The notes below the pieces were generated by a model. The model ran no database searches. It was given only the letters and a program-made list of their open reading frames with translations, and had not been told where the DNA came from. This document shows, piece after piece, positions 10,795 through 22,288 of a stretch of DNA of 64,000 bases; within the stretch, counting starts at the first letter, position 1; the number at the start of each line of letters is the position of its first letter. Source of the DNA: Odontocerum albicorne (taxonomy: Eukaryota; Arthropoda; Insecta; Trichoptera; Odontoceridae); NCBI GenBank assembly GCA_949825065.1, contig OX463865.1, positions 21,189,115-21,253,114 of the forward strand, in the 5' to 3' direction. A program made the position numbers and the translations under genes.

Positions 10795-11110
10795 TTTTAA
10801 AAAGGAGTGAGTGAGTGAGCAATATATATGTGTTCATTGAGACGAAGAGCACTCTGAAATGATTTTGGCATGTGAACGAATGAATGACGAAATACAAAAA
10901 AATATATGCAGTGTAAATGTGAGTGGAAGGCTTGTGAGAGAATACATAGGAAATGTTAGTTGGATCAAGTGAACCATATTTAGAAAAAAAGAAAATTAGA
11001 AATTAGAGAAATCGTACGAGTTGTATGATATGGCGTTTGAATGTATAAGACGCTAAGGATATGTATCGATACAGAAAAGTCGAGCACTTTGACCTCTCTG
11101 CCTACTCGTA
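10795..11110 (+). mobile_element. LINE-A 3' fragment
   Basis: Contains tatgcagtgtaaatgtgagtgg, gttggatcaagtgaac, gagaaatcgtacgagttgtatga and gaaaagtcgagcactttgacctctctgcc, in the same order as the copy at 60785-61040. Many stops. The end is replaced by a TACTCGTA site at 11103-11110. Confidence 0.7.
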
Positions 11111-11478
11111 AATATAAAGTAGAAATTTGGCTTCAAATTTCGATTGATTTACTCTAAAATTATTATTAAAATTTCGTCGTTGACTTTAAGTGGATGACTT
11201 TTCGTGGCGTAGGCTTTAGCTGAAATACCATATTTATTGATACAGGTATTTGTAGACTGCGGTCCAGCGCTAATGAGGTTACCGCGTGGACACGGCTCGT
11301 GTGCACATGTAATGCATTAGTGGGGCTCGGCAGAGTGGCGCGGTGAACCGCAGCTCACGAGCCGCATGGCAAATACGCGTCACGTCCATTGTGACATTCC
11401 GCCTGATCTCATTTAGTGGTTAGAGATATCACTTGTTAGATCGCCTCGTTTGATATTTGAGGAGATGGATAAAACCCT

Positions 11479-11692
11479 TGACGACCTCCGTGGCCTAGTT
11501 GGTAAGATGCATGTTTCCTAATCTGGAGGTTGCGAGTTGGATTCCTGTTGGAACCCAGATATTTTTATAGAGGCTTTCAGTGTAATGTTCACTTAAGACC
11601 TCTTTAAAATCTTTCTGGTTTGTTGGAAGATATTGTTACATGGCAATAAGTCTGCCAGGTTGTACTGTATACGACGAAGTGAAATAAAACAC
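11479..11692 (+). mobile_element. SINE1, nearly full length
   Basis: Head gacctccgtggcctagttgg (A-box-like) with ggaggttgcgagttggattcc (B-box-like). The body has ttcacttaagacctctttaaaa and ctggtttgttggaagat; the tail reads ctgccaggttgtactgtata. About 210 bp. It abuts a SINE2 copy in the opposite orientation. Confidence 0.8.
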
Positions 11693-11699
11693 AATTCAG

Positions 11700-11990
11700 T
11701 ATCCTTCAATATACCAGAATTAGTGTTTTCGACATATTCTATAGGGTGGCCTGGAGACAATATTGTCATTGGCCCCAGTAAGCCAGCCTTCGGGTATACA
11801 AGCTCTGGAGTAGGCGCGGATTCGTGGTTCGTCATTGAACGTGTTGGCAATACTTCCAATCGGAGCATGACTGATATTGTTATCAGACAAATTTTATTAC
11901 CAGACTGACACTCTTTTTTTTTGTATCATCGAGAATCGAACCTCAACCCCCCAGGTGGAAGTTGTTACCACTAGGCTACGGATGTCGTCA
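11700..11990 (-). mobile_element. SINE2 copy (second tRNA-headed family)
   Basis: The minus strand starts with a tRNA-like head at 11985-11930 (gacatccgtagcctagtgg, then ggttcgattctcg), then a poly-A-like stretch and a body with gacgaaccacgaatccgcg. Comparable copies lie at 29700-29985, 40600-41075 and 62285-62435. The body block ccttcgggtatacaagctc recurs in two of them. Confidence 0.65.
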
Positions 11991-11999
11991 TATTATTAA

Positions 12000-14015
12000 A
12001 GAAGCTGTATGCGCTTCACTGAAGATACACCCACTTTGGTCGATCAACAAAGTAAAATTATTTCTGGCTAGCTTTATTGTGTATATTCTCGTCGGTATTT
12101 TTTCAGTTGTGCAATGGAACTATTAAATTATCTCTGTTTTTTTATTCATTAAAATTCTAATGGATTAATTGCCAGGTGGCAATCTCTTCCAATAACAATA
12201 CAATTATTTTGCCAAGTTTTGAGTGAAAAATTTTACATAACATAATTCATATTGAGATGAAAATTCTGTCAAGGGTTTGCCTTCATCCCTTGCTAGGGAT
12301 GGTCCCCCTCGCCTGATCCTTAGTCCTTAGGTCCAATTGTCAACTTGACAATATCGATGGTCGTCATTCTCCTTGGGAAGATTGATATTTAAACAAATCC
12401 TTGCATGGAGGCGCCCCTGGCTCTCCTTGGGTGTATCTAAGATCTAAGCTATTGGACTACTCAACTTTTGTTTTGTCCATGGAAGCTTTAATGGTAAGCT
12501 TTTTAGCTGTGATCTTGTTCCTTCGCCTTGTCATTTTTACGGCCATCTACATCAATCCTCAGATTCTTCGCCTTGTCATTTGTGGTAATGCGATTCCCAC
12601 GGAGGATGATGACCATCGGTTGTACTGCGTAATCGAGTCAATGATTTCCGAAAGGAACTACACTCCGCCTAACATCAATTCATTTTTGTGCCGATTGGCT
12701 ACTCCGGTCTTGTGCCGTCAAAGATGGTTTTACTGTATTCTAATTTTTGTGTGAAAGTTCTGCCAACTTACTGGACTGCCTTAATTCCAGGCGTTAAGCC
12801 TGCAGTCATTGCGCGTCCTTCTCAGTCGGTGGTGGTAGGATCAAACTGAACTGTTGAGAATAAAATACCTAATATACCAAAATAACAAGTACAAATAAGG
12901 ATGGTTAGGAAAAGGAAAGAGAGAGTGGAAAGAAGGATGACGGAAAGTCAGAAAAAAGATAATGGAGACGTAATTTAAAAAAAGTGTTTCTTGATTCGCA
13001 TTTTGAAACGCGTCAACGATGGTGTCAGTTGTATTTTAGCTGGCATCAGAGTCTAACAGCGTGGATGGTAAAAAAACTTCGTGAAAAATGATCAACGATG
13101 AACTGGATAAGCTAAAAGGCAATCTGTGCTGGATTTTAACGCGAGCCTATGGTCAGAATGTCGCTGAACATTTTCGACGAGGTATGTTGAGTATATGCGA
13201 ATCACGCAGGCTGAGAAACGTTTTCTCAAAAACATTGTTACAGTAGAGCTATTGATGTTGTTCGGGTAATTGTATTTTATCGATCTGCCATACGGTCGCA
13301 GGTGATGCATATCTTAAACAAAACCGCAGAGTATAGTATAAACGCGAACCACAGTTTCAGAAAGAGGTCACACTTAAAAGTAGCTCTTAGTACTATTCTG
13401 CTTAACATCCCTTTTCCTTTGCATATCATTGAAGTGAAATAGTTTCGTTTATCATTGGATAGTTCCATTTTACATGTAACTTCAATTTGCTGATGTATAG
13501 CACTCGTTTAAGACGTAAGCACACACCAGATTGGGTCTTATCTTGTTTTGCTGTAAAGACTATTTTCGTTTTCGTCTTTCGGCGTCACCTGGTTAGTTTT
13601 GTTACGTAATTGAGCTAGAATTTGTATATTGGGCGTAGTGTATTTGTAGGCGGACACAAGCGTAATTATTCCCGCAAGAGGTAATGCATTGTTCGGGCCC
13701 GAGTGATGGGCTCTGCTGTTATTTATCACCCTTCAAATGGTTCGCTGAGGAGCGAGAAATCGACGTTCTACTGTACGGAATAGGACGTTGTGTCATTTGT
13801 AGTAAATACATATAACGTCAGATAAAAAAATACATTTTTGATACTTCTGTGTTTTTACGTCCACACTTGTGACATTTTGGGCATTATTCTGTTTTAAGGA
13901 CCAAAATGTGGCATGCTCGTCACTTATATTTATTTGTTTTTGTATAATGGGCAGTATTTTATCGACTTGAAAAAAATAGTGAGTTATATTCAAATTTGAA
14001 TTTCGAGTGCGCATC
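12000..14015. other. No gene recognised (2 kb)
   Basis: A 117-codon open frame at 12401-12754 has no motif I recognise and is not supported by neighbours. Minus-strand frames at 13092-13310 and 13277-13468 are short and featureless. A repeated cttcgccttgtcattt (12523 and 12568) is the only internal structure noticed. Confidence 0.4.
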
Positions 14016-14019
14016 AATA

Positions 14020-14375
14020 AAAAATCAACTTGTCAAAAAACTATAAACATTTTGGCGTGAAACATCAAAAAAATTCTCGCTGCGCGGTTCGTTTTCTTCA
14101 ACGAAATAAATTATTAGGTTTTGAGGGGGAAAATTAAAAAAAAATTTGCTGCGCAAAATCGCGCTATAATTTTGAACAGGAGCTCCAATTGATATTGTGC
14201 ATGGGGCCATATAAGTAATTCGAATGGTAATGAAGTAATTAAATAAATATTCAATATCTTTGATAGATTTTTCCTTAAACCTCCCCCCATGAAACATTCT
14301 TAGATCCGTCAGTGGCACGCGGAGTGTCCAATACTTAAAAAGTGGCACTTCATTGTATATAGGTTGCCGACCGCT
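14020..14375 (-). mobile_element. hAT-type terminal fragment
   Basis: The right side reads aggttgccgaccgctgtac, whose complement (cagcggtcggcaacct) is a typical hAT element end. It is followed inward by a block with cactccgcgtgccactgacgg, common next to such ends. I could not find the opposite end or an 8-bp duplication, so the copy is probably truncated. Confidence 0.55.
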
Positions 14376-14527
14376 GTACTAAACATACAATATAAACATG
14401 AGACAGGCCAAGGCTTTGGAGATCCAAGGCCATAACATAAAAATAATCATCTGATTAAAATGAAAGCAAAAATGTTTTCGTATAATATATCCGCTCCAAT
14501 AAACATAAAACATATTGTAATTTATTT

Positions 14528-14590
14528 CTTTAAACCTCCACAACGTTTATGCCTTAACTACGAGTATAAACAACATATAAAACATATTAT
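14528..14590 (+). repeat. Fragment shared with hammerhead-element flanks, split by TACGAGTA
   Basis: Reads cctccacaacgtttatgccttaacTACGAGTAtaaacaac. The related copies at 22240-22285 and 52170-52200 read ccttaacTAtaaa, so six bases have been added at the TA here. Confidence 0.8.
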
Positions 14591-14599
14591 TTATGATAT

Positions 14600-15530
14600 T
14601 TCAACATATTTCCGTATATCGATATTTCAACGGGTTTTTCAGAGATCTCTGATAATTTGAGATGTAAGAAGTCAACGAGAAGAAAAAAAACAAAAATCAG
14701 TCTTCATTTTGTTCTGTTTGGACCGAAATCAGCATCTTCAACATTTTGTAGCTTATGGCTCATGTCGTGAAATTTTCAACCATTTTGCGGCTCTTTTGAT
14801 CAAAGTGAGACATTTTCGTGCCTTTATGACCAAAATGTAGCATTTATAACCCTATTCTGCCTTTACGAGCAAAATGCGGAATGTTGGATATTTTTTGCCT
14901 CGACAGATAATTTCATTGTTTGATTGACCCTTATTCATTTTAATTTCCGAAATTTTTAACAAATTTTAAAATGAGCTAATGTATTAAGTTTGAAACATCG
15001 AACAAACATTTTAACGAGAATTCTTTTCCTCGTCAAAAAATTAACGAGGCAAAATTTGAACTGATTAATTTCACTTTGATGTGAAAATATTTCATTCAAG
15101 GAAAACGTAAAAAGAAAAAATTAAAAAAAGTTGTCATCGTCAAAACATTAAGCCCAGTTTTCTCCTCCCTCGAAGCCTTAAAAGCTAATGAAGATAAAAT
15201 AATACCGCTGGAAATCTCCGTGTTTGTCGGTGCTTTAATCAAGTCTCCTGGCTCTATTCCTTGATTTTTTGCTCATCTCACGGCCAATTCTCCTCTGATG
15301 GGGTGTTACTGTTGGCCCAGCCGCTTCAGCGACACCTACGCGCTTAAATTTTCTTTGAAATTTTGTTCAAACACTATTTTTAATATAAATATCAAAACTG
15401 TTGTCTCTCTAGTTTTAAAACGAAACTTAAATGAATTTTACTATATTAATTGGTTTGATGATTCTTTTTTTTTATTGGAAAACCTGCCACTTTTTATAGG
15501 GTTGACTTTTGAACTTCAAAATATAAAAAT
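14600..15530. other. No gene recognised
   Basis: AT-rich. The words acatttt and aaaatg alternate between 14720 and 14880 in a loosely periodic way (agcatttt, gacattttc, caaaatgtagc). No coding similarity seen. Confidence 0.35.
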
Positions 15531-15535
15531 GTCTT

Positions 15536-16190
15536 TATTCAGATATCGCCAGCTTGTGAGTTTCAGTAATATTTATTGCTTTTGAATTTCAGACACTAAA
15601 GAATATAGATTTTTTTAGTTTTCTGTATGACATTTTTTATTTCAGTGACTTTTTTAGTGTAATTTATCAAGTAACATACAATAAATCGTAAGTTTATAAT
15701 ATGAGGGAGTGGCAGATAGATACTCCAGAGCTTGAAACTATAGTTAGGGAGCTTTCTAGTTTCAAGCTCTGAAAACTTGAAGCTTGCTGTAACTAATGTG
15801 TAACAGTTTTAAATGTTGCTGGTTTATACATTTCATGCATATCGATTGCTTTTGAATTTCAGGATCGTAAGTTTGCTGAATTAAGAACCGAAATCTTTAG
15901 ACTTTCATGAAGCGATATTTTTTTTACCTTACCGTACGTTTTTTTTGTGACTATTTAATTGCAATTTACCCAGTAACGTAAATCGTAACTTTTAAATATT
16001 GAGGTTTTAGTTAGAATTTTAGTTAGAAGTGCTGACATCACGACTAAAAACATAAAACGTACACTAACTTAAGTGTTGACAGTTTAAGATGTCGCTAGTT
16101 TGTAAGTTTCAGGGATTGTTTTTTATTTTATTTTCAGTGACTGTTTTAGTGTCATTTATCAGGTAATAGAAATTAAAAGTTTAAAATTTC
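15536..16190. repeat. Degenerate tandem array, period about 275 bp, three units
   Basis: Units begin near 15536 (tcgccagcttgtgagtttcag), 15808 (gttgctggtttatac) and 16085 (tgtcgctagtttgtaagtttcag). Each continues through a block with tattgcttttgaatttcag or its relics, then gtgacttttttagtg-like text and a tcgtaa / aaagttta end. Divergence is high. A 15-bp perfect inverted repeat lies inside the first unit (15726-15771). Confidence 0.6.
15726..15771. other. Perfect 15-bp hairpin
   Basis: The arm cagagcttgaaacta (15726-15740) pairs exactly with tagtttcaagctctg (15757-15771) across a 16-base loop. Confidence 0.9.
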
Positions 16191-16268
16191 TAGCCTGAAT
16201 GCTTTCGTGTTTCATTTACTAAAAAGTGACGAACGTAAGAAGTTTTATTTGGTTGGTTTCGAAAAGCT

Positions 16269-16311
16269 TAAAAGGTTTTTCGTTTTTTTTTATTCTAACG
16301 AAAACCTTTTT
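16269..16311. other. A/T-rich hairpin
   Basis: The arm aaaaggtttttcgtt pairs with aacgaaaacctttt across a short T-rich loop. It falls within a 143-codon open frame (16207-16638) that shows no recognisable domain. Confidence 0.6.
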
Positions 16312-16704
16312 GTTGTTTTATTATTTAGAATTATATCATTAGAAGTATTTTTCAAGGCAATTCAGGAGAAAATGTCCCTCGTGTGTATCGAAACAGATAT
16401 TCGACATTGCTCACGTGATGGCGCGATAATTGATTTTAAAATAACATGTCAAATTTTCCCTACAAACACGCGTCCCATCCCCTTCCTTCATCCCCAACTG
16501 ATGGCAAATTTAATCTCTTTTGTTCCAACCCATAATTACTTTTGTCCATTCGAGTGGTTTGATCTGCCATTCTCTCTCCTCTGTACTCATTTGGTTCGCG
16601 ATGCTTTAGAGAAGTATTGTCTATTTGTTAGAGCTTAGTGATGTTACTTAAAATAATCCAAATTTCACGGTGTTCAGAATCGTTGTCAAAGTGTCGCACT
16701 ATAA

Positions 16705-17150
16705 TTGAATACTATTGTTATTCCTGTAGATGCTTTACCAGCTGGCTCTGAACTGCCTCGGAGGATCTGGAAATCTCTGAACAGGGTCCGAACACGAATT
16801 GAAAGAACTAAGAACAATATTTGGTGGATTAAGGGTCCACAATATTCCGATTCCTCAGATACATTAGCACAATATACATTTATACATATGCGAATTGCTA
16901 ACATGGAAAAAAGGTCCCCTGTGTTGATCGACAAACTGATGTTTAATGTACCAGACAATTATTTACACCATCGCGAAAAATATTGTTTTCGTTGCCTTAT
17001 TCACCACTCGTACGCGGAATGACATCGTTGAATGAATTTTCCGTTATTAATATCTTCCATATCTCGGTGGATACATTGAGGATTGAACTCTTCACCGCAC
17101 AGATAGTGCAACTTCTTAGGAAAGTTTATTTAACATTGTCGCTTTTGTCA
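16705..17150 (+). mobile_element. LINE-C (CR1/jockey-like) C-terminal fragments
   Basis: The first part reads PAGSELPRRIWKSLNRVRTRI, the motif preceding the zinc-binding tail of jockey-like LINE proteins. The second, from about 16925, reads LIDKLMFNVPDNYLHHRE, then a shifted NDIVE and YLPYL, and matches the block at 46500-46700 (LIDKVFNVPDDYLRHHE). An internal deletion brought the two together. Not expressible: frames shift near 16995. Confidence 0.65.
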
Positions 17151-17259
17151 TTATACTATATTTATAATTTTAATTATTCAATTGATTTCTTGTTATTTTA
17201 TGTAATTCGACTTATCAACCGTAAAAGAAATAATTATATAAACAATGAATGAACTATAG

Positions 17260-18480
17260 GTTTTATCATGTTAATTATCTCCGTTATCAACTGCATGACA
17301 TGTATTGCAACAAGTTATCTGAATAAAATGTTGAAAGAACTGCGTATTTTTCATAATCACCATCTTCTCCTGAATTAGCAGCATTCATCGTCTACATTTC
17401 AGATATGTGTTTCATAAGATGGAACTGTTCCATAAATAACTAAAAAAAAAAGAAGTAACTTGTAGTTCACAGCAGATTTTTCTATGGTTTTCAATTTGGA
17501 TCGTTTGTTGAGTTGAATATATATAAAGAATCAACTTAACGCTCTCGCCGGCTCGCCGGAGATTCGGCGCATAAAAAACTGTAATTATGACACGAGTTTT
17601 AATTATAAAAGTGTATACGTTGTGACGTAAATGAGAGAGATAAAGCGAATCGAATTAATGGTCAGAGATAATAAAAACGAAATAAAATATGGAACGGGAG
17701 CATTAATAGTCCGGACTCTAGTTAACCCTGTGCTAGACGTCAGTTTTAAGTGGAAATACTGCTGGGGTTGAAAATTGTTTCTGCGCTGAACCGTATTAGT
17801 TTTATATGCAAATGCTTTTAAAATTTTCTCGTTGAGAGTATTAATCGATTTTTAATGTTGATTCATGTGAGCATATTTTTTCCTCGAAAAATTAATTTAA
17901 ACGTTTTTCAAACTTTATGGATGTTATAATATTAAGTATTTTATTTCAATTTGATATGCGATTTAGTATTTTATTTTTCAAAATGTATTCAGTATCAATT
18001 TGAAGGTTGTCTTTTTCCAAAGCATATTTTTTAGATATTCTTATTTGATTATACTTCGTTTTTTGTTGGCGATCAGTATTACGATAAAGGCGTATTTCTG
18101 TCAAAAATATTTCTAATTCGATTAAAAATTTGATCCCCAATCTAGGGTTGGCAGTGCAAACTCCATTAAGCACTCTCAAGGGGGTGGGGACTAATCAGGT
18201 TTTGCTTTCAGAGTCCGGAAGAGGATTGTGAAGGGTGGAGGGAGGGAGGTTCTCGTGGAGGGCACTTCCAGCTGGATGTGTGGACCATCAGGGTGAAGTG
18301 GGCGGCTGATAGTGTTTTTGAGAACTTAGAAAAAATATGGACCACTCTCCATGTAGATACTTTTATAGACCTACTTTCTCTTGCGGCAACTGTGAGCGAG
18401 TTTGTATCTTCTATTGATGTTTGGAATTACTCTTTGTGTTTCAAATAATAAATGATCACACTTGATCTTTATAGATGTGT
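17260..18480. other. No gene recognised
   Basis: AT-rich with one G-rich patch at 18180-18250 (tggagggagggagg). Minus-strand open frame 17946-18179 shows no family resemblance. Confidence 0.4.
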
Positions 18481-18489
18481 ATAAAAAAC

Positions 18490-18775
18490 AATTTTTAAGA
18501 AATTAGAGAAAAGTGAAGATAGCTGAAAAAGAGTACGCTATTGTGGTCTGTTTGCTCTCAATTTCATGGAAGAGAAACACTTGATAAATATGGTTGGACC
18601 AATTGAAAATGTTGTAAGAAGGAAAGGGAAGAGTAAGAGAAACGGAAGTAAATGTCTGAATGTGTAGAAAGCGGAGGAAGTATGTCGTGATTAGTAAGTT
18701 TTGGCGCTCTGTTATCTCTACGCATCCCAAAAGGGAAATGGCGGGATAGTACGAGTGTGTATGTATTTATCAATT
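18490..18775 (+). mobile_element. LINE-A 3' fragment
   Basis: Contains atggttggaccaattgaaaatg, ggaagtaaatgtctgaatgtg, agtaagttttggcgctctgttatc and aaatggcgggatagtacgag, in LINE-A order. Frames are broken. Confidence 0.65.
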
Positions 18776-18834
18776 TTCATTATTTTGTGAAGTAGGCTAA
18801 TTATTGTACGTGCGTCTGTTGGGCTTATAGCTAT

Positions 18835-19130
18835 ACAACAATTTGTTCCAACCAAACAGCTTATCTTGGATACATCGAACTATTCTAATTGAAGTAAATA
18901 AAACGAATACAGAAATGACTTATCTCTAACAATAATGGTAGAACGAATTTGTTCATGGATGAGGAAGGGAATCGAAGGGAAATTAGGCTTAAATGATATT
19001 TTGAAATATTTTTTTTATTTTATTCAATTCTCTCTTTAACGTAAATAAGGATGGTGCACATCTGACAAATCTTGGAAGTTCGTTTATGTTTCAGTGAATC
19101 ACAATGCGTAATTCGCGATGGAAAATTTGG
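18835..19130. repeat. Dispersed repeat shared with 33540-33785
   Basis: Shared words in the same order include cagcttatcttggatac / cagctcatcttggatac, ggaaattagg / ggaaaattagg, tctctttaacgta / tctcttaaacct, gcacatctgacaaatctt / gcacatgtgataaatctt and gaagttcgttt. About 290 and 245 bp. No coding capacity. Confidence 0.65.
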
Positions 19131-19149
19131 TGTTTCGTCCACTGCTCCC

Positions 19150-20180
19150 CCTTACAGGGGAACGACGTTGTGGAATATACTCTTATGTATGTATTTGGGT
19201 AATGATTTTTACTGTTTAATCTCATAATGAAAATTTGATCAGTTTCTCTAAAAACCGATCCTCCGATCCAAATCCACTAAGAGGCCTAAGCGCATTGAAT
19301 CAATAGTTAACCGGTGAACCAATAGTTAACAGTAAACCGACGGTTTAAGCGCCTGAACCGTTTACCTCGCGTTAATAATATATCTATTCGGATATTTTAC
19401 GAGGCTCTTTAATATTCAATTGGGACGGGGTGGAATTTTCTTACATTATTCATTACGGAATGGAGTGAGACGATGGAGATGTTTTAAGTTTCCTACTAAT
19501 TGTATATTTTCAACTGGTGGACTTACATAAAAAAATGGCGAAGGACATTATGAGACTCGGACTATCCCCTAGTGATTGTCGAGATCGAAAGATATGGAGG
19601 AAAAGGTCCATGTCGCCGAACCCCAATGGATGGGTAAAGGCGAAGGAAAAAGATGGTGAATCGCCGAGTTCATGTACATATATCCACTTCCTAACCATAA
19701 ACCACATATTAAGTTCACCCTTTTCTTCCAAGTTTCCAGTGTATCAAAAATGTGCTGTTCCGAACCCTAGTTGAGGATTTTTTTTAAATCTACATGTCTT
19801 AAATCGTGACCTTTCTGGAGTTTCGAAAGGATGCTGATAAGGAATATTTTAAAGAAAAGTTTCTTCAATTAAAACTTTTAAGATGTTTTTCATGGTAAGT
19901 ACACACTTGAAGTGATTTTGTTGCTTGAGAAAAAAAAAGTATTTTTATTGTATAATGAGAATCTCGTTAAAGTTCTGGCAGCATTTGAAATTTAATAACG
20001 CAATCTCGCACCGGACTAAAATATAAAAATAAGAGTTAAAAAATGTTTGCAGATCGCATTTGGAAATTTCATCAACTCTGGGATGAAGATACCATCGACA
20101 GTAAGATCGCCTCTGTCGTTCATTCTGGTTATATTCGGTATCCTATTACCCAGCTGAGTGTCCGTCCACTTTGCCTGATT
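19150..20180. other. No gene recognised
   Basis: Two spaced copies of caatagttaac near 19300-19330 and overlapping open frames at 19510-19774 on both strands, none with recognisable motifs. The frame at 20043-20405 spans the hairpin cluster described next, so its openness is not evidence of coding. Confidence 0.4.
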
Positions 20181-20293
20181 GAGACCTCGAGGTCTCGGCT
20201 GCCGGAGCCGACTTGCCCTATCCGCAATGTCCGACCTTCTGTTTTCATTTCATCCCTTTATGCCTTCCAAAGAACGCATGAAGGGATGAAATG
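20181..20293. other. Cluster of three inverted repeats
   Basis: First, a perfect 16-bp palindrome gagacctcgaggtctc (20181-20196). Next, cggct / agccg around a 5-base loop (20196-20210). Third, an 18-bp stem catttcatccctttatgc (20246-20263) against gcatgaagggatgaaatg (20276-20293), with a single mismatch that becomes G-U in RNA, loop 12 bases. Confidence 0.85.
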
Positions 20294-20394
20294 TGAAATC
20301 ATGGCGTCAAAATGGACCTGTTCCTTACATGTAAATGAAGTTGTTCAACTTTTGATTGGCCGATCTTTTTATTCTGTGAAAATAAAAATTTTAA

Positions 20395-20735
20395 GAGGTG
20401 AATAAATATATCGCCGTTTAGAAAGCAAATTCTGTTTTAGAGCGCTCTGTCTCGGGATTCGATCCAATATTATTGGCATATTAAAAATATAAAAAAATGC
20501 ATATAATATATTTAAGTTTATTGGAAGGCTAGGAAGGTAGTGACTGCGTCCGTAGATAAGGTTCTTCCGCGCATTGCATATGTTCAGAAAAACTTATATT
20601 GGTAAGAAAACTGCAGAAACTTACCGCAGTAAGACGAGCTACAAATAGACCTTTGTAAATCTTCCGATTTGTGATAGTAATAGATTCGGCTTAATTTGTA
20701 GCGCAGTGTATGTGTGTTAAGTATTTATCTGGAAT
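20395..20735. repeat. SINE4 with its long companion body
   Basis: An inverted SINE4 core (cgccgtttagaaagc, then cgggattcgatcc) at 20412-20465 is followed by the body gaaggtagtgactgcgtcc, ttccgcgcattgcat, cttccgatttgtgatagtaa. The same body follows the core at 39240-39500 and 39960-40410, and stands alone at 60235-60410. Core and body therefore travel together in at least three places. Confidence 0.65.
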
Positions 20736-21085
20736 AAAAAATATACGAGAATGGAAAGTAAGGTCTAAATTGACAAAGCCTGTGTGAAACCAACCATGAC
20801 TTGTGGAATAGAGTCTAAAGCAGATACAACAAAAACAAAAATTATGTTCCAACTAATTTAAATGAAACCCCTTCGAGTAGCGGGTAAAGCAGTCAATTAT
20901 TCAAAATACCACTAAGAGGGATTGATTTAGTATCCCTAACGGTTGTAATATGCTCATTTTGTAGATTGTGGAGGTATGTGTTTTATTACATGGACGAATA
21001 AATAAATTAAGGCTTCGCCTCGTAGTTCACGAAACGCTGACCACCCTCACACCCCCGAAGGTAATTTGCGGAGGGATAATGTTAC

Positions 21086-21324
21086 CGGATTAAGGTGAAA
21101 AAGTGGAATCCACCCTCGCAGTAGGGCGCGTGTGCTAGGGTCGAGGGTGGTCCCAGTCTACCGCCACCGCCACCGCCACTGCTTGATGGGTGATCCATCT
21201 TATAATTGAAACTCTGTTCTGATTGTATCGGCCGGGATGGCATCGACACTTTTTCCTTCGATTCTTTTGACTCTTCCTGACTATTGTGGGGAATCGTAAG
21301 ATATTTTTGTGACGAAGAAGCCAT
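21086..21324 (-). CDS. Candidate first coding exon, unknown protein
   Basis: From an ATG at 21324 in good context (aaaaaATGG), the minus strand stays open for about 80 codons. It reads MASSSQKYLTIPHNSQEE..., then a charged K/E/S-rich stretch, a GGGGGG run encoded by alternating GGC and GGT, and ends near LAHAPYCEGGFHFFTLI. It is GC-richer than the surroundings and outside all repeats I identified. A possible splice donor (CCG|GTAACA) lies at 21086/21085, just before the in-frame stop at 21082-21084. No domain is recognised. The low-complexity glycine run and single-exon view leave real doubt; it could be chance. Confidence 0.33.
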
Positions 21325-22130
21325 TTTTTCTCTCAACTCGCAGTGATTGCTTTTATTGACCGTTATTTTTTATTCAGACCTACATACTCGGATACGTTCA
21401 TCTACACACTCGTGAATATTTTAAATTTAGATAGATATTATCATAAGTTCAGCAAACTCCTTCTTCTTAATATTACGTCTTGACTATGAGGCTGATTATT
21501 CGATTTTCTTGTATTTTTTTTATTTACTCGTATATTTGGATTTTTTAGTAATTTTCTCGTTGCTTTCCATAAAAAAAGTTTTTTTTTACTACTCGAGTCT
21601 TAAATTTATTTATCATTGTGTTTTTAACAGCTGCAGCCTTTACAACAATCCCACAAATAAACGAAATGAAATTAAAATGAAAACGACAATCAAACAAAAC
21701 TCAAATCACATCATGTGACAAATGATAATTAGCAACAAAAGTGAAAAAAAAACATCAAAACTAGAACGTACAATCAAAACGGAAAATCATTTATGTATAT
21801 ACAAAACAGAAAAATAACAACGACACACGAACATTAAAAATTAAACTACAATTAGGCATTTTAATTAAAAATTGGTTTAAATGCACCGACAAATATAAAT
21901 ACATACCGTCACGCCATTTCCCTGTCTAGCTAGACAGAGGGAACAGAGCGCTAGATTTTCCTATTTTCATACACATGCTTCGCCTCTTCTATAGCCATAC
22001 AACTTCAAAGAGTTCTCTGACTTTTTACGTTTCCTTCTTTCAGAATATCATTCGCTTGATCCAACCACGCTTTCCTCGGTCTTCCTCTCACACGCTTTCC
22101 ACTCACATTTGCACTATGTATCTTTATATT

Positions 22131-22288
22131 TGTAATTTGTTTTATAAAACACTGTTTATTCCACTTTTTGTAATGGTATAAACTTATCGGTTTCAAGGGT
22201 TTCACCTCATCATCAGGAGAGCACAAACAAGACAAAGTCTTGTAAACCTCCACAATGTTAATGCCTTAACTATAAATAATATAATATA
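22131..22288 (-). mobile_element. 158-bp retroelement with hammerhead-like motif, 12-bp target duplication
   Basis: Flanked by tatctttatatt at 22119-22130 and 22289-22300. The flanks and insertion point are confirmed by continuity of the surrounding LINE-A. On the minus strand it contains ctgatgatgaggtgaaacccttgaaaccgata, then the family tail ending gttttataaaacaaattaca. This copy's stem II and stem III carry substitutions, so it is probably no longer active. Confidence 0.8.

Noticed and set aside
11008..11015. TACGAGTT as another scar
   Set aside because: Alignment with LINE-A at 60900 (cgtagaagttg) shows same-length substitution, not insertion. Similar near-matches at 1416, 17006 and 46488 are also ordinary sequence.
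12401..12754. 117-codon hydrophobic open frame
   Set aside because: No recognisable domain, no upstream or downstream signal, not supported by any neighbour.
16207..16638. 143-codon open frame on the plus strand
   Set aside because: Its start lies in the degenerate tandem region, it spans an A/T hairpin and shows no domain. Open frames of this length occur by chance in repeats and AT-rich tracts.
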